NCBI GenBank assembly: GCA_031378345.1
Contig: JANNDY010000010.1
Location: forward strand, 124,001-188,000
Origin: Emticicia sp031378345
GTDB taxonomy: Bacteria; Bacteroidota; Bacteroidia; Cytophagales; Spirosomataceae
Length of the DNA: 64,000 bases
Direction of reading: 5' to 3'
Shown: positions 24,305 to 33,032 of the stretch, piece after piece
How the letters are laid out: each line of letters starts with the position of its first letter
Numbering within the stretch: the stretch's first letter is position 1
Program-made: the position numbers and the translations under genes
The notes under the pieces: generated by a model
Seen by the model: only the letters and a program-made list of their open reading frames with translations
Told to the model about the DNA's origin: nothing
Databases searched by the model: none

Positions 24305-26767
24305 ATGAAAGTATTAAAATTCGGAGGAACTTCGGTCGGAACAGTCGAAAGTATCAAGCAAGTCATTCAGATTTTGCAGGAAAATATCAACGAAGGGCGT
24401 AAAATTGCCGTTGTTTATTCAGCAATGGGCGGTGTTACCAATCGTTTAATCGAAATCGGAAAACTCGCTTCTACGTCAGATTTAACCTATTTAGAGCAAT
24501 TAAAATTAGTCGAAGAACGCCATTTCAATGCTGTTCGTGGACTAATTGATATAAAAAATCAGAGTGGAAGCATTGCCAAAGTAAAAGGACTCTTCAACGA
24601 ATTGGAAGATTTATTGAGAGGTGTTTTCTTGATAAAAGAACTTTCGCCACGCACCAATGATTTTATTGTTAGTTTTGGCGAACGACTTTCTACAACGATT
24701 ATTACCGAAGCACTCAAAAATCGTGGCATCGAAGCAGAATATTTAGATACTCGGAAAGTTATTAAAACCGACGACCATTTTGGCTATGCCGATGTCAATT
24801 TTGATTTGACCAATGATTTAATCAAAAAATATTTTGCCCAAACCAATAAATTGCAGTGCATCACGGGCTTTATTTCCTCAACGATTGATAGCGTAACAAC
24901 TACGCTCGGTCGTGGAGGTTCAGATTATACAGCTTCGATTTTTGGTGCGGCACTCAACGCATCGGTTATCGAAATTTGGACAGATGTTGATGGAATGCTC
25001 ACTTCTGACCCTCGAAAAGTGAAAAATGCCTTCACAATTCCGACGATTACTTATGCCGAAGCAATGGAATTGTCGCATTTTGGTGCGAAAGTTATCTATC
25101 CGCCGAGTTTAACTCCCGCTTTCAAGAAAAATATTCCTTTAAAAATACTCAATACTTTCAACCATCATCATGCAGGAACGCTTATCAGCAAAACTGCCGA
25201 AACCAAAGAATATTCTATCACGGGCATTTCTTCGATTGATGACATTGCTTTGGTCAATGTGCAAGGCGGCGGCATGATGGGTGTTGCGGGAGTTTCGGCA
25301 AAGTTATTTTCGATTTTGGCAGCTAATAAAATTAGTGTGATTTTGATTTCGCAAGCCTCGTCCGAACATTCGATTTGCTTTGCCGTAGACCCAAAATCAG
25401 CGTTTGGCGTAAAAGAAATTTTGGAAGAAGGTTTTGCCTTAGAAATCTCGCAAGGTTTGGTTGATAATATCGCTATCGAACAAAACCTCTCTGTGATTGC
25501 CGTTGTGGGCGAAGGCATGAAGTCAAGCACTGGAACGTCGGGGAAATTATTTACGGTTTTGGGCAAAAACGGTATCAATGTGGTGGCAACAGCACAAGGT
25601 TCTTCGGAGTTGAATATTTCAGTAGTTATTTACAAAAAAGACATCAGAAAAGCCCTCAATGCTATCCATGAGGTGTTTTTTCAAGTCGATGGCTTAACGC
25701 TTAATTTATATTTAGTAGGTGCAACAGGCTTAATTGGTAGTACACTTTTACGCCAAATAAAAGAGCAAGAAACGTATTTGAAACAACATAAAAACCTCAA
25801 TATCAGGCTCGTAGGTATGACAAATACCAAGAAAATGCTATTGAATGAAGGCGGAATTAGCTTAGATAATTGGAAACAAGAATTGCTCGAAAATGGCGAA
25901 ATTGCCAACATCGGCGAGTTTGTTTCTGACGTACAGGACTTGAATTTACCATACAGCGTCTTTGTAGATTGCACCGCCGATAAGAATATTGTGCAATATT
26001 ATGAGCCTCTATTGAGCAGCAGTGTGTCAGTAGTTACGCCAAATAAAGTTGCCAATTCGGGCAAATATGAGCAGTATTTTAAGCTTCAAAAAGCAGCACA
26101 AAAGCATGGTGCAAAGTTTTTGTACGAAACAAATGTTGGAGCGGGTTTGCCAATAATTAATACTTTGCAAGGATTAATTACAAGTGGCGATAAAATCAAT
26201 AAAATTGAAGCGGTTTTGTCAGGAACTTTGGCATATATTTTCAATAATTTTAAGGCAGGAGATAGTTTTTTGGAGGTAGTGCGAGCTGCCAAAGCACAAG
26301 GCTATACCGAGCCTGACCCAAGAGACGATTTGAGTGGAATGGACGTTGCCCGAAAAATCTTGATTTTATCTCGTGAAGCAGGTTTGAAACTCGAACCAGA
26401 AGACGTGAAAATTATCAATTTGTTGAATGATGCGTGCTTGAATGCCCCAAGTGTTGAGGCGTTTTTTGAAGAATTAGAAAAAGACAATGAGCGTTTTGAG
26501 AAACTCTTGAAAGAGGCAGAAGCCAATGGCGAAGTTTTGAGATTTATTGCCACTTTAGATGATAACAAAGCCAGCATTGGACTAAAAACTGTTGGACGAA
26601 CCCATCCGTTTTTCAACTTGGCAGGTTCTGAAAATATTGTTTCGTTTACCACCGAACGCTATAAATATAATCCATTGGTTATCAAAGGACCGGGAGCAGG
26701 GGCGGAGGTTACGGCTTCGGGGGTTTTTGCTGATATTATGAGTATAAGTGGAAGTGCCGCTCAGTAG
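24305..26767 (+). CDS. thrA: Bifunctional aspartate kinase / homoserine dehydrogenase I
   Basis: An 820-residue fusion that catalyses the first and third steps from aspartate to homoserine, feeding threonine and methionine. The N-terminal kinase begins MKVLKFGGTSVG and contains GRGGSDYTASIFGAAL. Two ACT domains occupy about residues 310-455 (VNVQGGGMMGVAG and VAVVGEGMKSSTG). The C-terminal dehydrogenase starts near 465 with LVGATGLIGSTLL and includes the catalytic KGPGAGAEVTASG. ACT domains imply feedback control, usually by threonine. thrB and metX lie elsewhere in the window; thrC is not seen. A clear terminator follows. Confidence 0.96.
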   Translation: MKVLKFGGTSVGTVESIKQVIQILQENINEGRKIAVVYSAMGGVTNRLIEIGKLASTSDLTYLEQLKLVEERHFNAVRGLIDIKNQSGSIAKVKGLFNELEDLLRGVFLIKELSPRTNDFIVSFGERLSTTIITEALKNRGIEAEYLDTRKVIKTDDHFGYADVNFDLTNDLIKKYFAQTNKLQCITGFISSTIDSVTTTLGRGGSDYTASIFGAALNASVIEIWTDVDGMLTSDPRKVKNAFTIPTITYAEAMELSHFGAKVIYPPSLTPAFKKNIPLKILNTFNHHHAGTLISKTAETKEYSITGISSIDDIALVNVQGGGMMGVAGVSAKLFSILAANKISVILISQASSEHSICFAVDPKSAFGVKEILEEGFALEISQGLVDNIAIEQNLSVIAVVGEGMKSSTGTSGKLFTVLGKNGINVVATAQGSSELNISVVIYKKDIRKALNAIHEVFFQVDGLTLNLYLVGATGLIGSTLLRQIKEQETYLKQHKNLNIRLVGMTNTKKMLLNEGGISLDNWKQELLENGEIANIGEFVSDVQDLNLPYSVFVDCTADKNIVQYYEPLLSSSVSVVTPNKVANSGKYEQYFKLQKAAQKHGAKFLYETNVGAGLPIINTLQGLITSGDKINKIEAVLSGTLAYIFNNFKAGDSFLEVVRAAKAQGYTEPDPRDDLSGMDVARKILILSREAGLKLEPEDVKIINLLNDACLNAPSVEAFFEELEKDNERFEKLLKEAEANGEVLRFIATLDDNKASIGLKTVGRTHPFFNLAGSENIVSFTTERYKYNPLVIKGPGAGAEVTASGVFADIMSISGSAAQ

Positions 26768-26800
26768 TTATTTGGTGTAGAAATCATTTAAAACTGCAAT

Positions 26801-26838
26801 TTTTAAGGGGATTTCGCATTGTGTGAAATCCCCTTTTA
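26801..26838 (+). terminator. Terminator after thrA
   Basis: AAGGGGATTTC (26805-26815) pairs with GAAATCCCCTT (26825-26835), followed by TTTACTTT. It overlaps the first in-frame ATG (26819) of the next reading frame, which supports the later start for abiH. Confidence 0.85.
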
Positions 26839-26854
26839 CTTTACAAATAAAATT

Positions 26855-27967
26855 ATGGCTGAAAGAAATAAATTAGTGATAATTGGAAATGGGTTTGATT
26901 TAGCTCATGGATTGAAGACGAGTTATAATAACTTTATTGATTGGTACCTCAGAGGAATCCTTGAAAAATACACTAATCATACTTATAAAGATTTATTAAT
27001 TGAATTCACTACTGAATTTGAATATAAGTTTATTTTAGAAAAATATAAAATAAGTGATAAAAAGTTTTGTGATTGGTTTATAGAAATTATACAAAATAAA
27101 AACCCATTTAAATGGGATAATGGAAGTAATGTTAGATTATTTAATATTAATAAAATTTCACCTTTTCTATTTAAATTAATTTCAAATAATATTGGTTACA
27201 CATGGGTAAATATTGAAGTTGAATATTACAAATCATTAATTGAGTTGTATTTGAAAGGTGGAGAGTATTCTAATAGATTTGATGGAGTTCTTGAAGAAGT
27301 GAAAAAGCTAAATTCAGATTTTGGGTTTATCAAGAATCAACTTGATGAGTATTTGTGTACAATTAAATGTGATGCAAAACATGTCGTAAATCAAGAAATT
27401 AACAATCTTTTTCAGTCCGATTTTAGTAGGGGATATCATTCAGATGAAAGTAATAAACAAGTTCACTATTTGAATTTCAATTATACTAATACTATTGAAA
27501 AGTATATTCGGAACGAAACGAATTACCAATTAAATTATATTCATGGAAAATTAAATACGATAGATAATCCTTTGATTTTTGGTTACGGTGATGAAATTGA
27601 TAGTTATTATCAGAAGATAGAACATCTGAATATTAATGAGTTTCTTAATAATTTTAAGTCTTTTGGCTATTTTAAGACAGAAAACTATGAAATTTTGCTG
27701 AGTTTTATAAATTCAAAGCCTTATGATATAGAAATTCTTGGTCATTCATGCGGTTTGTCGGATAGGGTTCTTTTGAATACAATCTTTGAACATGATAACT
27801 GTGAAAAAATAAAAATTCATTACTATCAGAAAAGTGAAAAAGAGAATGATTTTATTACAAAAACGCAAGAAATTTCAAGGCATTTTAAGGATAAAGCCAA
27901 AATGAGAGCAAGAATAGTTGACTTTACAAAATGTAAACCGTTGGTGAAGTATAAACCGAATAAATGA
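26855..27967 (+). CDS. AbiH-family abortive infection protein
   Basis: A 370-residue homologue of lactococcal AbiH, a phage-resistance factor. The start at 26855 (MAERNKLVIIGNGFDLAHG) avoids the upstream terminator hairpin. Recognisable features are GNGFDLAHGLKTSYNNFIDW at the N-terminus, LNFNYTNTIEKY with HGKL near the middle, GYGDE, and LGHSCGLSDRVLL near the end. The gene is clearly more AT-rich than its neighbours, thrA and metX, and is bordered downstream by a cluster of hairpins, both suggesting horizontal arrival. It stands alone, with no partner defence genes. The mechanism of AbiH is unknown. Confidence 0.88.
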   Translation: MAERNKLVIIGNGFDLAHGLKTSYNNFIDWYLRGILEKYTNHTYKDLLIEFTTEFEYKFILEKYKISDKKFCDWFIEIIQNKNPFKWDNGSNVRLFNINKISPFLFKLISNNIGYTWVNIEVEYYKSLIELYLKGGEYSNRFDGVLEEVKKLNSDFGFIKNQLDEYLCTIKCDAKHVVNQEINNLFQSDFSRGYHSDESNKQVHYLNFNYTNTIEKYIRNETNYQLNYIHGKLNTIDNPLIFGYGDEIDSYYQKIEHLNINEFLNNFKSFGYFKTENYEILLSFINSKPYDIEILGHSCGLSDRVLLNTIFEHDNCEKIKIHYYQKSEKENDFITKTQEISRHFKDKAKMRARIVDFTKCKPLVKYKPNK

Positions 27968-27998
27968 TAGATTTCTCAAATCGAATATTTTGTAGCAA

Positions 27999-28185
27999 AA
28001 GCCCGAAGGGCTTAAACATGAATAGCCTCGAATGAAATTCGAGGTTTTGTTTGAGAGCAAATCCGCAGAACCCCGAAGCGGGTTCAACATTAATTGTTCA
28101 ACCCACTTCGGGGTTGTAAATACTTTTATGACTTTTAGACCACGAGTTTTACTCGTGGCTATTTGAGTTTAAGCCTTTCAGGCTT
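27999..28185. repeat. Cluster of five perfect hairpins between abiH and metX
   Basis: In 187 bases there are AAGCCCGAAGGGCTT (27999-28013), CCTCGAATgaaATTCGAGG (28026-28044), a long imperfect hairpin of ACCCCGAAG against CTTCGGGGT (28069-28115), CCACGAGTTTTACTCGTGG (28140-28158) and AAGCCTTTCAGGCTT (28171-28185). They lie between convergent genes and may act as terminators, but their number and regularity suggest a composite of REP-like units. Confidence 0.85.
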
Positions 28186-28203
28186 GATTTTGTAATAATT
28201 GCA

Positions 28204-29214
28204 TTAATTTAACCACCCCTTTATCGTCTCAGTCATTGCTTCAAATTCAATCAAAAAGCCATCATGTCCATACATTGAGTCAATAAGGGCATATTGAGCA
28301 TTTGGAATGTGTTTTGCTAAAAATTCTTGCTCTTCGGGTGGAAAAAGTACATCAGAACTGATACCAATAACCAAAGTTTTGGCTTTAATCAGTTTCAAAC
28401 TTTCCTCCACTTTGCCACGTCCACGCCCTACATCGTGTGAATCAAACATTTTTGAAAGTGTCCAATACGAAAAAGCATTGAAACGTTTGCCGAGTTTTTC
28501 ACCTTGATAATTTTGGTAGGTATTTGCTCTAAAAAAATCAACTTGACCTTCATCTCTCGACTGTGTGCGACCATAAGTTGCATAATTCCGATAAGATAAA
28601 AGAGCGATCGAACGAGCGACTTTCATGCCATTCATACCTGCTTTTGGGTGGCGTTCAGTCCAAGTTGGGTCAGAGGCAATCGCCATGCGTTGCGACTCAT
28701 TAAAAGCAATTCCCCACGGTGAATGGATAGCATTTGTAGAAAAAAGTATCAGATTTTCTATCAATTCTGGCTGCATTATTGCCCATTCAATTGCTTGTTG
28801 TCCGCCAAGCGAACCACCCAAAAGTGTTTGTATCTTATTGATATTTAGGCTTTTACGTAAAATATCAAGGGAAGTTACAACATCACGAATACTCAAAAAT
28901 GGGAAATCATGAAAGTATGGTTCGCCCGAAATCGGATTTCGACTCAAAGCATTGGTCGAGCCATAATGCGAACCTAAAATATTAGCACAAATAATAAAAT
29001 TTTCGTTGGGGTTATATAATCTTTTCTCACCAATCAAGCCATTCCACCAGTCCGATGGGTTGGCGTTTCCTGTGAAAGCATGACAAACCCACACCACATT
29101 GTCCATTGTAACATTGAGTTTGCCATAAGTTGTATATGCCAAATCGAATTCGGGTAGCCAATGACCAGATTCTAACTGAAAAGGTTCGTCGTAATGAAAT
29201 ACTTTGTTCTCCAT
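28204..29214 (-). CDS. metX: Homoserine O-acetyltransferase
   Basis: MetX acetylates homoserine with acetyl-CoA, the entry step to methionine. The 336-residue alpha/beta hydrolase fold shows the oxyanion region HAFTGNANPSDWW, the nucleophile elbow GGSLGGQQA (Ser near 135), and the catalytic Asp/His in ISSDVLFPPEEQ and DSMYGHDGFLIE. It lies 70 bases downstream of the YdeI-like gene on the same strand, and a SAM-I riboswitch precedes both. Repression by S-adenosylmethionine is therefore expected. The leader contains a GC-rich unit at 29241-29256. MetX and acyl-specific relatives differ subtly, so succinyl use cannot be excluded. Confidence 0.93.
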   Translation of the reverse strand: MENKVFHYDEPFQLESGHWLPEFDLAYTTYGKLNVTMDNVVWVCHAFTGNANPSDWWNGLIGEKRLYNPNENFIICANILGSHYGSTNALSRNPISGEPYFHDFPFLSIRDVVTSLDILRKSLNINKIQTLLGGSLGGQQAIEWAIMQPELIENLILFSTNAIHSPWGIAFNESQRMAIASDPTWTERHPKAGMNGMKVARSIALLSYRNYATYGRTQSRDEGQVDFFRANTYQNYQGEKLGKRFNAFSYWTLSKMFDSHDVGRGRGKVEESLKLIKAKTLVIGISSDVLFPPEEQEFLAKHIPNAQYALIDSMYGHDGFLIEFEAMTETIKGWLN

Positions 29215-29240
29215 TTTTTATTTAGATGCGAGATATGAGC

Positions 29241-29256
29241 GGGCGGCGTTCCGCAT
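29241..29256. repeat. GC-rich unit between metX and the YdeI-like gene
   Basis: GGGCGGCGTTCCGCAT is identical to 63157-63172 and is the exact reverse complement of 19746-19761. It lies in a 70-base gap inside a predicted two-gene transcript, where it could form a short hairpin. Confidence 0.85.
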
Positions 29257-29284
29257 TTGAGAAAAAAAATACAAAATTTTTCAA

Positions 29285-29755
29285 CTATTTTTTTCTTAAT
29301 CTTTCAAAAAGTGAAACTACTCTATTGATTCTTGTTTCTATTTGCTTGCCGCTATTTATCCAAATTTTATAAAACTTTTGATTAGAAGCGGACTGTTTAT
29401 TGAATAATTCTGCCATTTCTTCATCAAAATCAATTGCTTCTTGCAATTCAGCAGGCATTGGTACTAATATTATTTCAAAATCTTCCTCTATTGAAATTGT
29501 TATTTCATCATGGAGTTTAACACCTAAGGTTTTTTGCAATTTCAAAGGAATTGTTAATGCATGAAGCCCATTACCTTTCGGAAATAAATTACTTTTGAAA
29601 GGCTTATCATTTATAAATCCTTTCACTTTCACAAATCCACGCCTACCAAAAACTTCATAGGCATCTTCAGGGAAATCAATATAATGCCAAGCTCCAGTTG
29701 TATTTGGTGGCATTTTTCTGATGATTTCTGTAAAATGAATAACTTTGCTTGGCAT
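29285..29755 (-). CDS. YdeI/OmpD-associated (DUF1905) protein
   Basis: A 156-residue cytoplasmic protein. The N-terminal DUF1905 domain reads GAWHYIDFPEDAYEVFGRRGFVKVKGFINDKPFKSNLFPKGNGLHALTIP. The C-terminal YdeI/OmpD-associated domain follows with MPAELQEAIDFDEEMAELFNKQSASNQKFYKIWINSGKQIETRINRVVSLFERLRKK, which is a shape described as bacteriocin-protection. Its function is not known. It is the first gene after the SAM-I riboswitch and precedes metX, which puts it unexpectedly under methionine control. It may have been inserted between the riboswitch and its proper target. Confidence 0.85.
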   Translation of the reverse strand: MPSKVIHFTEIIRKMPPNTTGAWHYIDFPEDAYEVFGRRGFVKVKGFINDKPFKSNLFPKGNGLHALTIPLKLQKTLGVKLHDEITISIEEDFEIILVPMPAELQEAIDFDEEMAELFNKQSASNQKFYKIWINSGKQIETRINRVVSLFERLRKK

Positions 29756-29817
29756 AAAATTTAAAACATTGCGATAAATACAGAGTGCTTTGTGGCACTT
29801 TGAACTTGGGTACTATT

Positions 29818-29848
29818 TTAAAAACCAACGATTGTATTTGATTGGTTT
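29818..29848 (-). terminator. Terminator of the SAM-I riboswitch expression platform
   Basis: Read on the minus strand, AAACCAA (29848-29842) pairs with TTGGTTT (29828-29822), followed by a T-run. The 5' side of this stem overlaps the 3' strand of riboswitch helix P1 (about 29846-29851), so ligand binding and terminator formation are linked. Confidence 0.75.
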
Positions 29849-29961
29849 ATAAGTCCGAATGCTTTTACGCATTTCGGTAGGTGTTGGCACCTTATCGCAA
29901 GTAGCGGGACAGGTTGCCCGAGGTTCGTAGAGCCTATTCTCTCCCCTCGTCTGTATAAATC
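29846..29961 (-). ncRNA. SAM-I (S-box) riboswitch aptamer
   Basis: The minus strand carries the conserved S-box blocks in order: a P1 strand TTTATA, CGAGGGGAGAGAATAGGCTC, then TACGAACCTCGGGCAACC, AAGGTGCCAACACCTACC, a P4 hairpin CCGAAATGC...GCATTCGG, and the closing P1 strand TATAAA. The GGCAACC and AAGGTGCCAA segments are the strongest signatures. It senses S-adenosylmethionine. Downstream are the YdeI-like gene and metX, a known class of S-box target. It was first considered as a cobalamin element but the block order fits SAM-I. Confidence 0.88.
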
Positions 29962-29989
29962 AATTTTCTATTATGAAGAATTGATACTG

Positions 29990-30020
29990 CAAAGATGCTG
30001 TGTGAATTGTTAGAAAGCAA
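29990..30020 (-). promoter_or_regulatory. Promoter of the SAM-I riboswitch transcript
   Basis: On the minus strand TTG (30020-30018) is followed after 20 bases by CATCTTTG (29997-29990), a 7/8 match to TAnnTTTG. Transcription would begin roughly 20 bases before the aptamer. The same CATCTTTGCA box precedes the tRNA-Ala locus at 59863-59870. Confidence 0.65.
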
Positions 30021-30077
30021 GATTTTGAAGAAGATTTTGTTTGAATTGTAGAGATGTTTCATAGCAACGTCTTTATC

Positions 30078-31121
30078 TTACATTTGCCTGAAATACTCAT
30101 TAATATCTTTAAAGCCTTTGTTCCAGTCTCTTTTTTCTGCCAAAATTCCTGCTTCGAGAAGTTCCTCAACTAAATCATTAGCTCCTTTTGTTCCTGCCGA
30201 ATCATTATCGAAACTTACCCAAACCTTGTATTTTTTGAAGTATTTAATCCATTCTTTTTTGAAGATTTTGGCACTTCCCAAACTTACAGCAATCATCCCA
30301 TTTTTTACCAAAGTCATGCAGTCAAATGCTCCTTCGGTCAGGTAAACATCTGCATTTGGGCGAAGTTTTTTGATAGAATCTATGTTGAAAATGGTACGAG
30401 GTACGCCTGAAAGAAATTGATATTTGCTTGCACCTTCGGGTGGCTCACCGATAGTTCGTCCTTGCAAATAGACGATTCGTCCTTCTTTATAATAAGGAAT
30501 AATAATTGGGTGAACGAAGAAAACCAAATTGCCTTTATCATTCACAATCCCACATGCTTTTAGGTCTTCGATTGCATAATTTGTTTTTAAAAACTCATTG
30601 GCAGCACCATAGTTTTTTATAACAAATAGTTTGAAATGCCTGATTGTCCAATCATCAATTCCTCGTTCTCTTAGGTATTCAGCTGCTTTTCGTGCCGACT
30701 CGGTAGCTTGTTGTTCAACACAAAATTTTTGAATATTTTCGTAGATTTCTGAATATAAGTCCTTGAAAATGAAGGGTTTAACTTCAATTGGCTTTTTTGA
30801 ATAAATGCTTTTTATATCTAATTTGCGAAATTTATTTTTTCCTGTACCATCGTATGCAGGAATATAGCGAGTGCCTAATTCTTCCAAAGCAGTTTTGAAA
30901 TCTATTTGGCAAGCATCGGCATAGAGATTAATCACATCACCGTGTTTGCCACAGCCAAAACAATGAAACTCGTTTTGCGGAGGAGGATAAAACACCAAAG
31001 ATGGCGAATCTTCGACATGAAAAGGGCAATTCATTCGGCGACTTTGCACAATATCAAAACCTAAATCTCGTGCAACTTGTCGAATATCAATTTCTTTTAT
31101 ACGTTGAAGAAGATTATCCAT
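30078..31121 (-). CDS. DnaG-like CHC2 zinc-finger/TOPRIM protein (short primase-like)
   Basis: A 347-residue protein. The start at 31121 (MDNLLQRIKEID) is chosen because the longer frame to 31172 translates a repeat. The N-terminal CHC2-type zinc finger has Cys32, His35, Cys54 and Cys57 (CPFH, CFGC). The TOPRIM core is seen as LTEGAFDCMTL and VSFDNDSAGTKGANDL. It is much shorter than a cellular DnaG and has no helicase-interaction domain, so it is unlikely to be the replicative primase. Such short proteins are common in phages and integrated elements, but no other mobile genes surround it. Role unknown. Confidence 0.8.
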   Translation of the reverse strand: MDNLLQRIKEIDIRQVARDLGFDIVQSRRMNCPFHVEDSPSLVFYPPPQNEFHCFGCGKHGDVINLYADACQIDFKTALEELGTRYIPAYDGTGKNKFRKLDIKSIYSKKPIEVKPFIFKDLYSEIYENIQKFCVEQQATESARKAAEYLRERGIDDWTIRHFKLFVIKNYGAANEFLKTNYAIEDLKACGIVNDKGNLVFFVHPIIIPYYKEGRIVYLQGRTIGEPPEGASKYQFLSGVPRTIFNIDSIKKLRPNADVYLTEGAFDCMTLVKNGMIAVSLGSAKIFKKEWIKYFKKYKVWVSFDNDSAGTKGANDLVEELLEAGILAEKRDWNKGFKDINEYFRQM

Positions 31122-31230
31122 TTTATCTAAGACAAGAGATTTTATCGGACCGCCGATGCGGACAAGAGACAAGAGAAAGGTACAATGAATCTTTTTGTCT
31201 AAAATCTTTTCTCTCTTGTCTTTTGTCTGT
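31122..31230. repeat. GACAAGAG word repeat with GC-rich insert ahead of the primase-like gene
   Basis: GACAAGAG words (about 31130-31180) face their complement TCTCTTGTC (about 31205-31225). Between them is TCGGACCGCCGATGCGG (31145-31161), identical to 20543-20559. The repeat directly precedes the chosen start codon. Confidence 0.8.
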
Positions 31231-31234
31231 AAAA

Positions 31235-31987
31235 TTATTTTCTATAAATCACCGTCGGAGCTGCTTGGGCTTTTGCGTAAAGTACAATATCTGCGATTGT
31301 AACTCGTGAAGGAGTACTGACAGCGTATAAAATCGCATCGGCAACATCTTCTGGCAAAATCGGGTCAAAACCTTCATAAACTTTCTTGGCACGCTCCACA
31401 TCACCCTTAAATCTGACTATTGAAAACGATGTTTCTACTGCACCTGGGGCGATATTCGTTATTTTTATACCATGTTGTGTAAGGTCTAAACGCATACCTT
31501 CGCTCAATGCTTCCACTGCAGCTTTTGAAGCACAATAAACTGCTCCATTAGCATAGGTTAGTTTACCAGCCACCGAACTTAAATTAACAATATGACCACT
31601 TTGGTGTTTAACCATCAACGGAATCACAGCTTTTGAGACGTATAGTAAACCCTTTACATTTCCATCAATCATTGCATCAAAATCTTCAATGTCGCCATCT
31701 TGGATGGGTGACATTCCGTGAGCATTGCCTGCATTATTGACCAAAATGTCAATATTTTTCCATTCTTCGGGCAAAGAAGCTATTGCCAAAAACACAGATT
31801 CTTTGTTACGCACATCAAAAGTGAGAGTTGTTACCTTGACTTTTTGTGCTAAATATTCTTTTAGCTCGTCTAAAACTTCTTGACGACGACCACAAATAAT
31901 TAAATCAATGCCATTGTTGGCGAATGCTTCGGCAGTGGCTTTGCCGATGCCTGATGTTGCACCTGTAATAAGAGCTATTCTACTCAT
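31235..31987 (-). CDS. SDR-family oxidoreductase (YdfG-like)
   Basis: A 250-residue classical short-chain dehydrogenase. Motifs: TGATSGIGKATA for NAD(P) binding, NNAGNAHG, the catalytic serine in LSSVAGKL, and YCASK (Tyr-x-x-x-Lys). The C-terminal part resembles YdfG-type serine/3-hydroxy acid dehydrogenases (VETSFSIVRFKGD, then FDPILPEDVADAILYAV). Substrate is not certain. It lies between thrB and the primase-like gene on the same strand; the gaps are filled by word repeats. Confidence 0.88.
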   Translation of the reverse strand: MSRIALITGATSGIGKATAEAFANNGIDLIICGRRQEVLDELKEYLAQKVKVTTLTFDVRNKESVFLAIASLPEEWKNIDILVNNAGNAHGMSPIQDGDIEDFDAMIDGNVKGLLYVSKAVIPLMVKHQSGHIVNLSSVAGKLTYANGAVYCASKAAVEALSEGMRLDLTQHGIKITNIAPGAVETSFSIVRFKGDVERAKKVYEGFDPILPEDVADAILYAVSTPSRVTIADIVLYAKAQAAPTVIYRK

Positions 31988-32060
31988 GTTTGGTAATTAG
32001 ATTTTAGGAATTAAGAGTTTGATTTTAGCGATTTCATTCAAATTGATAATTGTTCATTGA

Positions 32061-32993
32061 CTAATTGACAACCTTTGGTCCAAATTGATTAATCCCCGAA
32101 ACGTAAGAAATTCCATGAATTCCTACTTTTTCAAAGCTACTTTTCATTACAATTGCTACTTTTTCGGCAGTATCACGACCTTTACTAAAAGCAAAAATCG
32201 AAGGACCAGCTCCCGAAATACTGCAACCCAAAGCACCTGCTTCTAAGGCAGCATTTTTAACTTCCCAAAACTCAGGAATTAAAATCGCACGTACGGGTTC
32301 AATGATAAAATCAACCATCGAACTTGAAATTAAGTCATAGTCCGATTGCATCAAACCTGCAATCATTCCTGCTACATTTCCCATTTGAGCAATGGTGTTT
32401 TTCATCGAAACTTCATTTCGTAAAATATGGCGGGCATCTTTGGTATTTACTTCAATGTCGGGGTGAACAATCGTTACGTATAGTTCATCAGGTGTTTTTA
32501 CTTTAAATACATCTAATGGGCTGTAACTTCGTACCACTACAAAACCGCCCAATAGGGCAGGTGCAACATTATCAGCATGGGCTGAGCCGCAAGCAATGCG
32601 TTCACCTTCCATCGAAAAAGGAAGTAACTCTTTGGCTGTCAATGGTTTATCTAATAATTCGTTTACTGCAAAAACTCCTGCGACTGAACTTGCCGAACTA
32701 CTTCCAAGTCCGCTGCCAAGTGGCATTTTTTTATGAAGTTCTACATCAAAACCATACTTTAAGTCAAGTTTTTCCAAATATTTTATAATCGGAACTGTAA
32801 CTGCATTTTTGGTAGCATCATACGTCAGTTTACCTCCTTCACCAGTAATTTTGGTGATAACGATTTGACTATCTGTCCTTTTACGAACAACAACCTCATC
32901 GCCGGGGGCATCAACAGCAAAGCCAAAAATATCAAAACCACAAGCAACATTGGCTACGGTGGCTGGTGCAAAAATTTTGATTGAATCCATCAA
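32061..32993 (-). CDS. thrB: Homoserine kinase
   Basis: A GHMP-family kinase of 310 residues that phosphorylates homoserine on the way to threonine. The ATP motif PLGSGLGSSSASSVAG is clear, preceded by the substrate segment FAPATVANVACGFDIFGFA, and followed by the C-terminal ISGAGPSIFAF. CAAATTTA at 33025-33032 reads TAAATTTG on the minus strand, a perfect -7 box about 30 bases upstream. thrA is 5 kb away and thrC is absent, so the threonine pathway is scattered here. Confidence 0.94.
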   Translation of the reverse strand: MMDSIKIFAPATVANVACGFDIFGFAVDAPGDEVVVRKRTDSQIVITKITGEGGKLTYDATKNAVTVPIIKYLEKLDLKYGFDVELHKKMPLGSGLGSSSASSVAGVFAVNELLDKPLTAKELLPFSMEGERIACGSAHADNVAPALLGGFVVVRSYSPLDVFKVKTPDELYVTIVHPDIEVNTKDARHILRNEVSMKNTIAQMGNVAGMIAGLMQSDYDLISSSMVDFIIEPVRAILIPEFWEVKNAALEAGALGCSISGAGPSIFAFSKGRDTAEKVAIVMKSSFEKVGIHGISYVSGINQFGPKVVN

Positions 32994-33024
32994 ATAAATG
33001 GGAAAGTATTTTTTTAAGAAGGCT

Positions 33025-33032
33025 CAAATTTA
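33025..33032 (-). promoter_or_regulatory. Promoter -7 element of thrB
   Basis: On the minus strand this reads TAAATTTG, matching TAnnTTTG exactly, 31 bases before the thrB start. Confidence 0.5.

Noticed and set aside
29846..29961. Cobalamin riboswitch
   Set aside because: The order GGCAACC then AAGGTGCCAA with a closing P1 helix fits SAM-I; the B12 box does not align well, and metX lies downstream.
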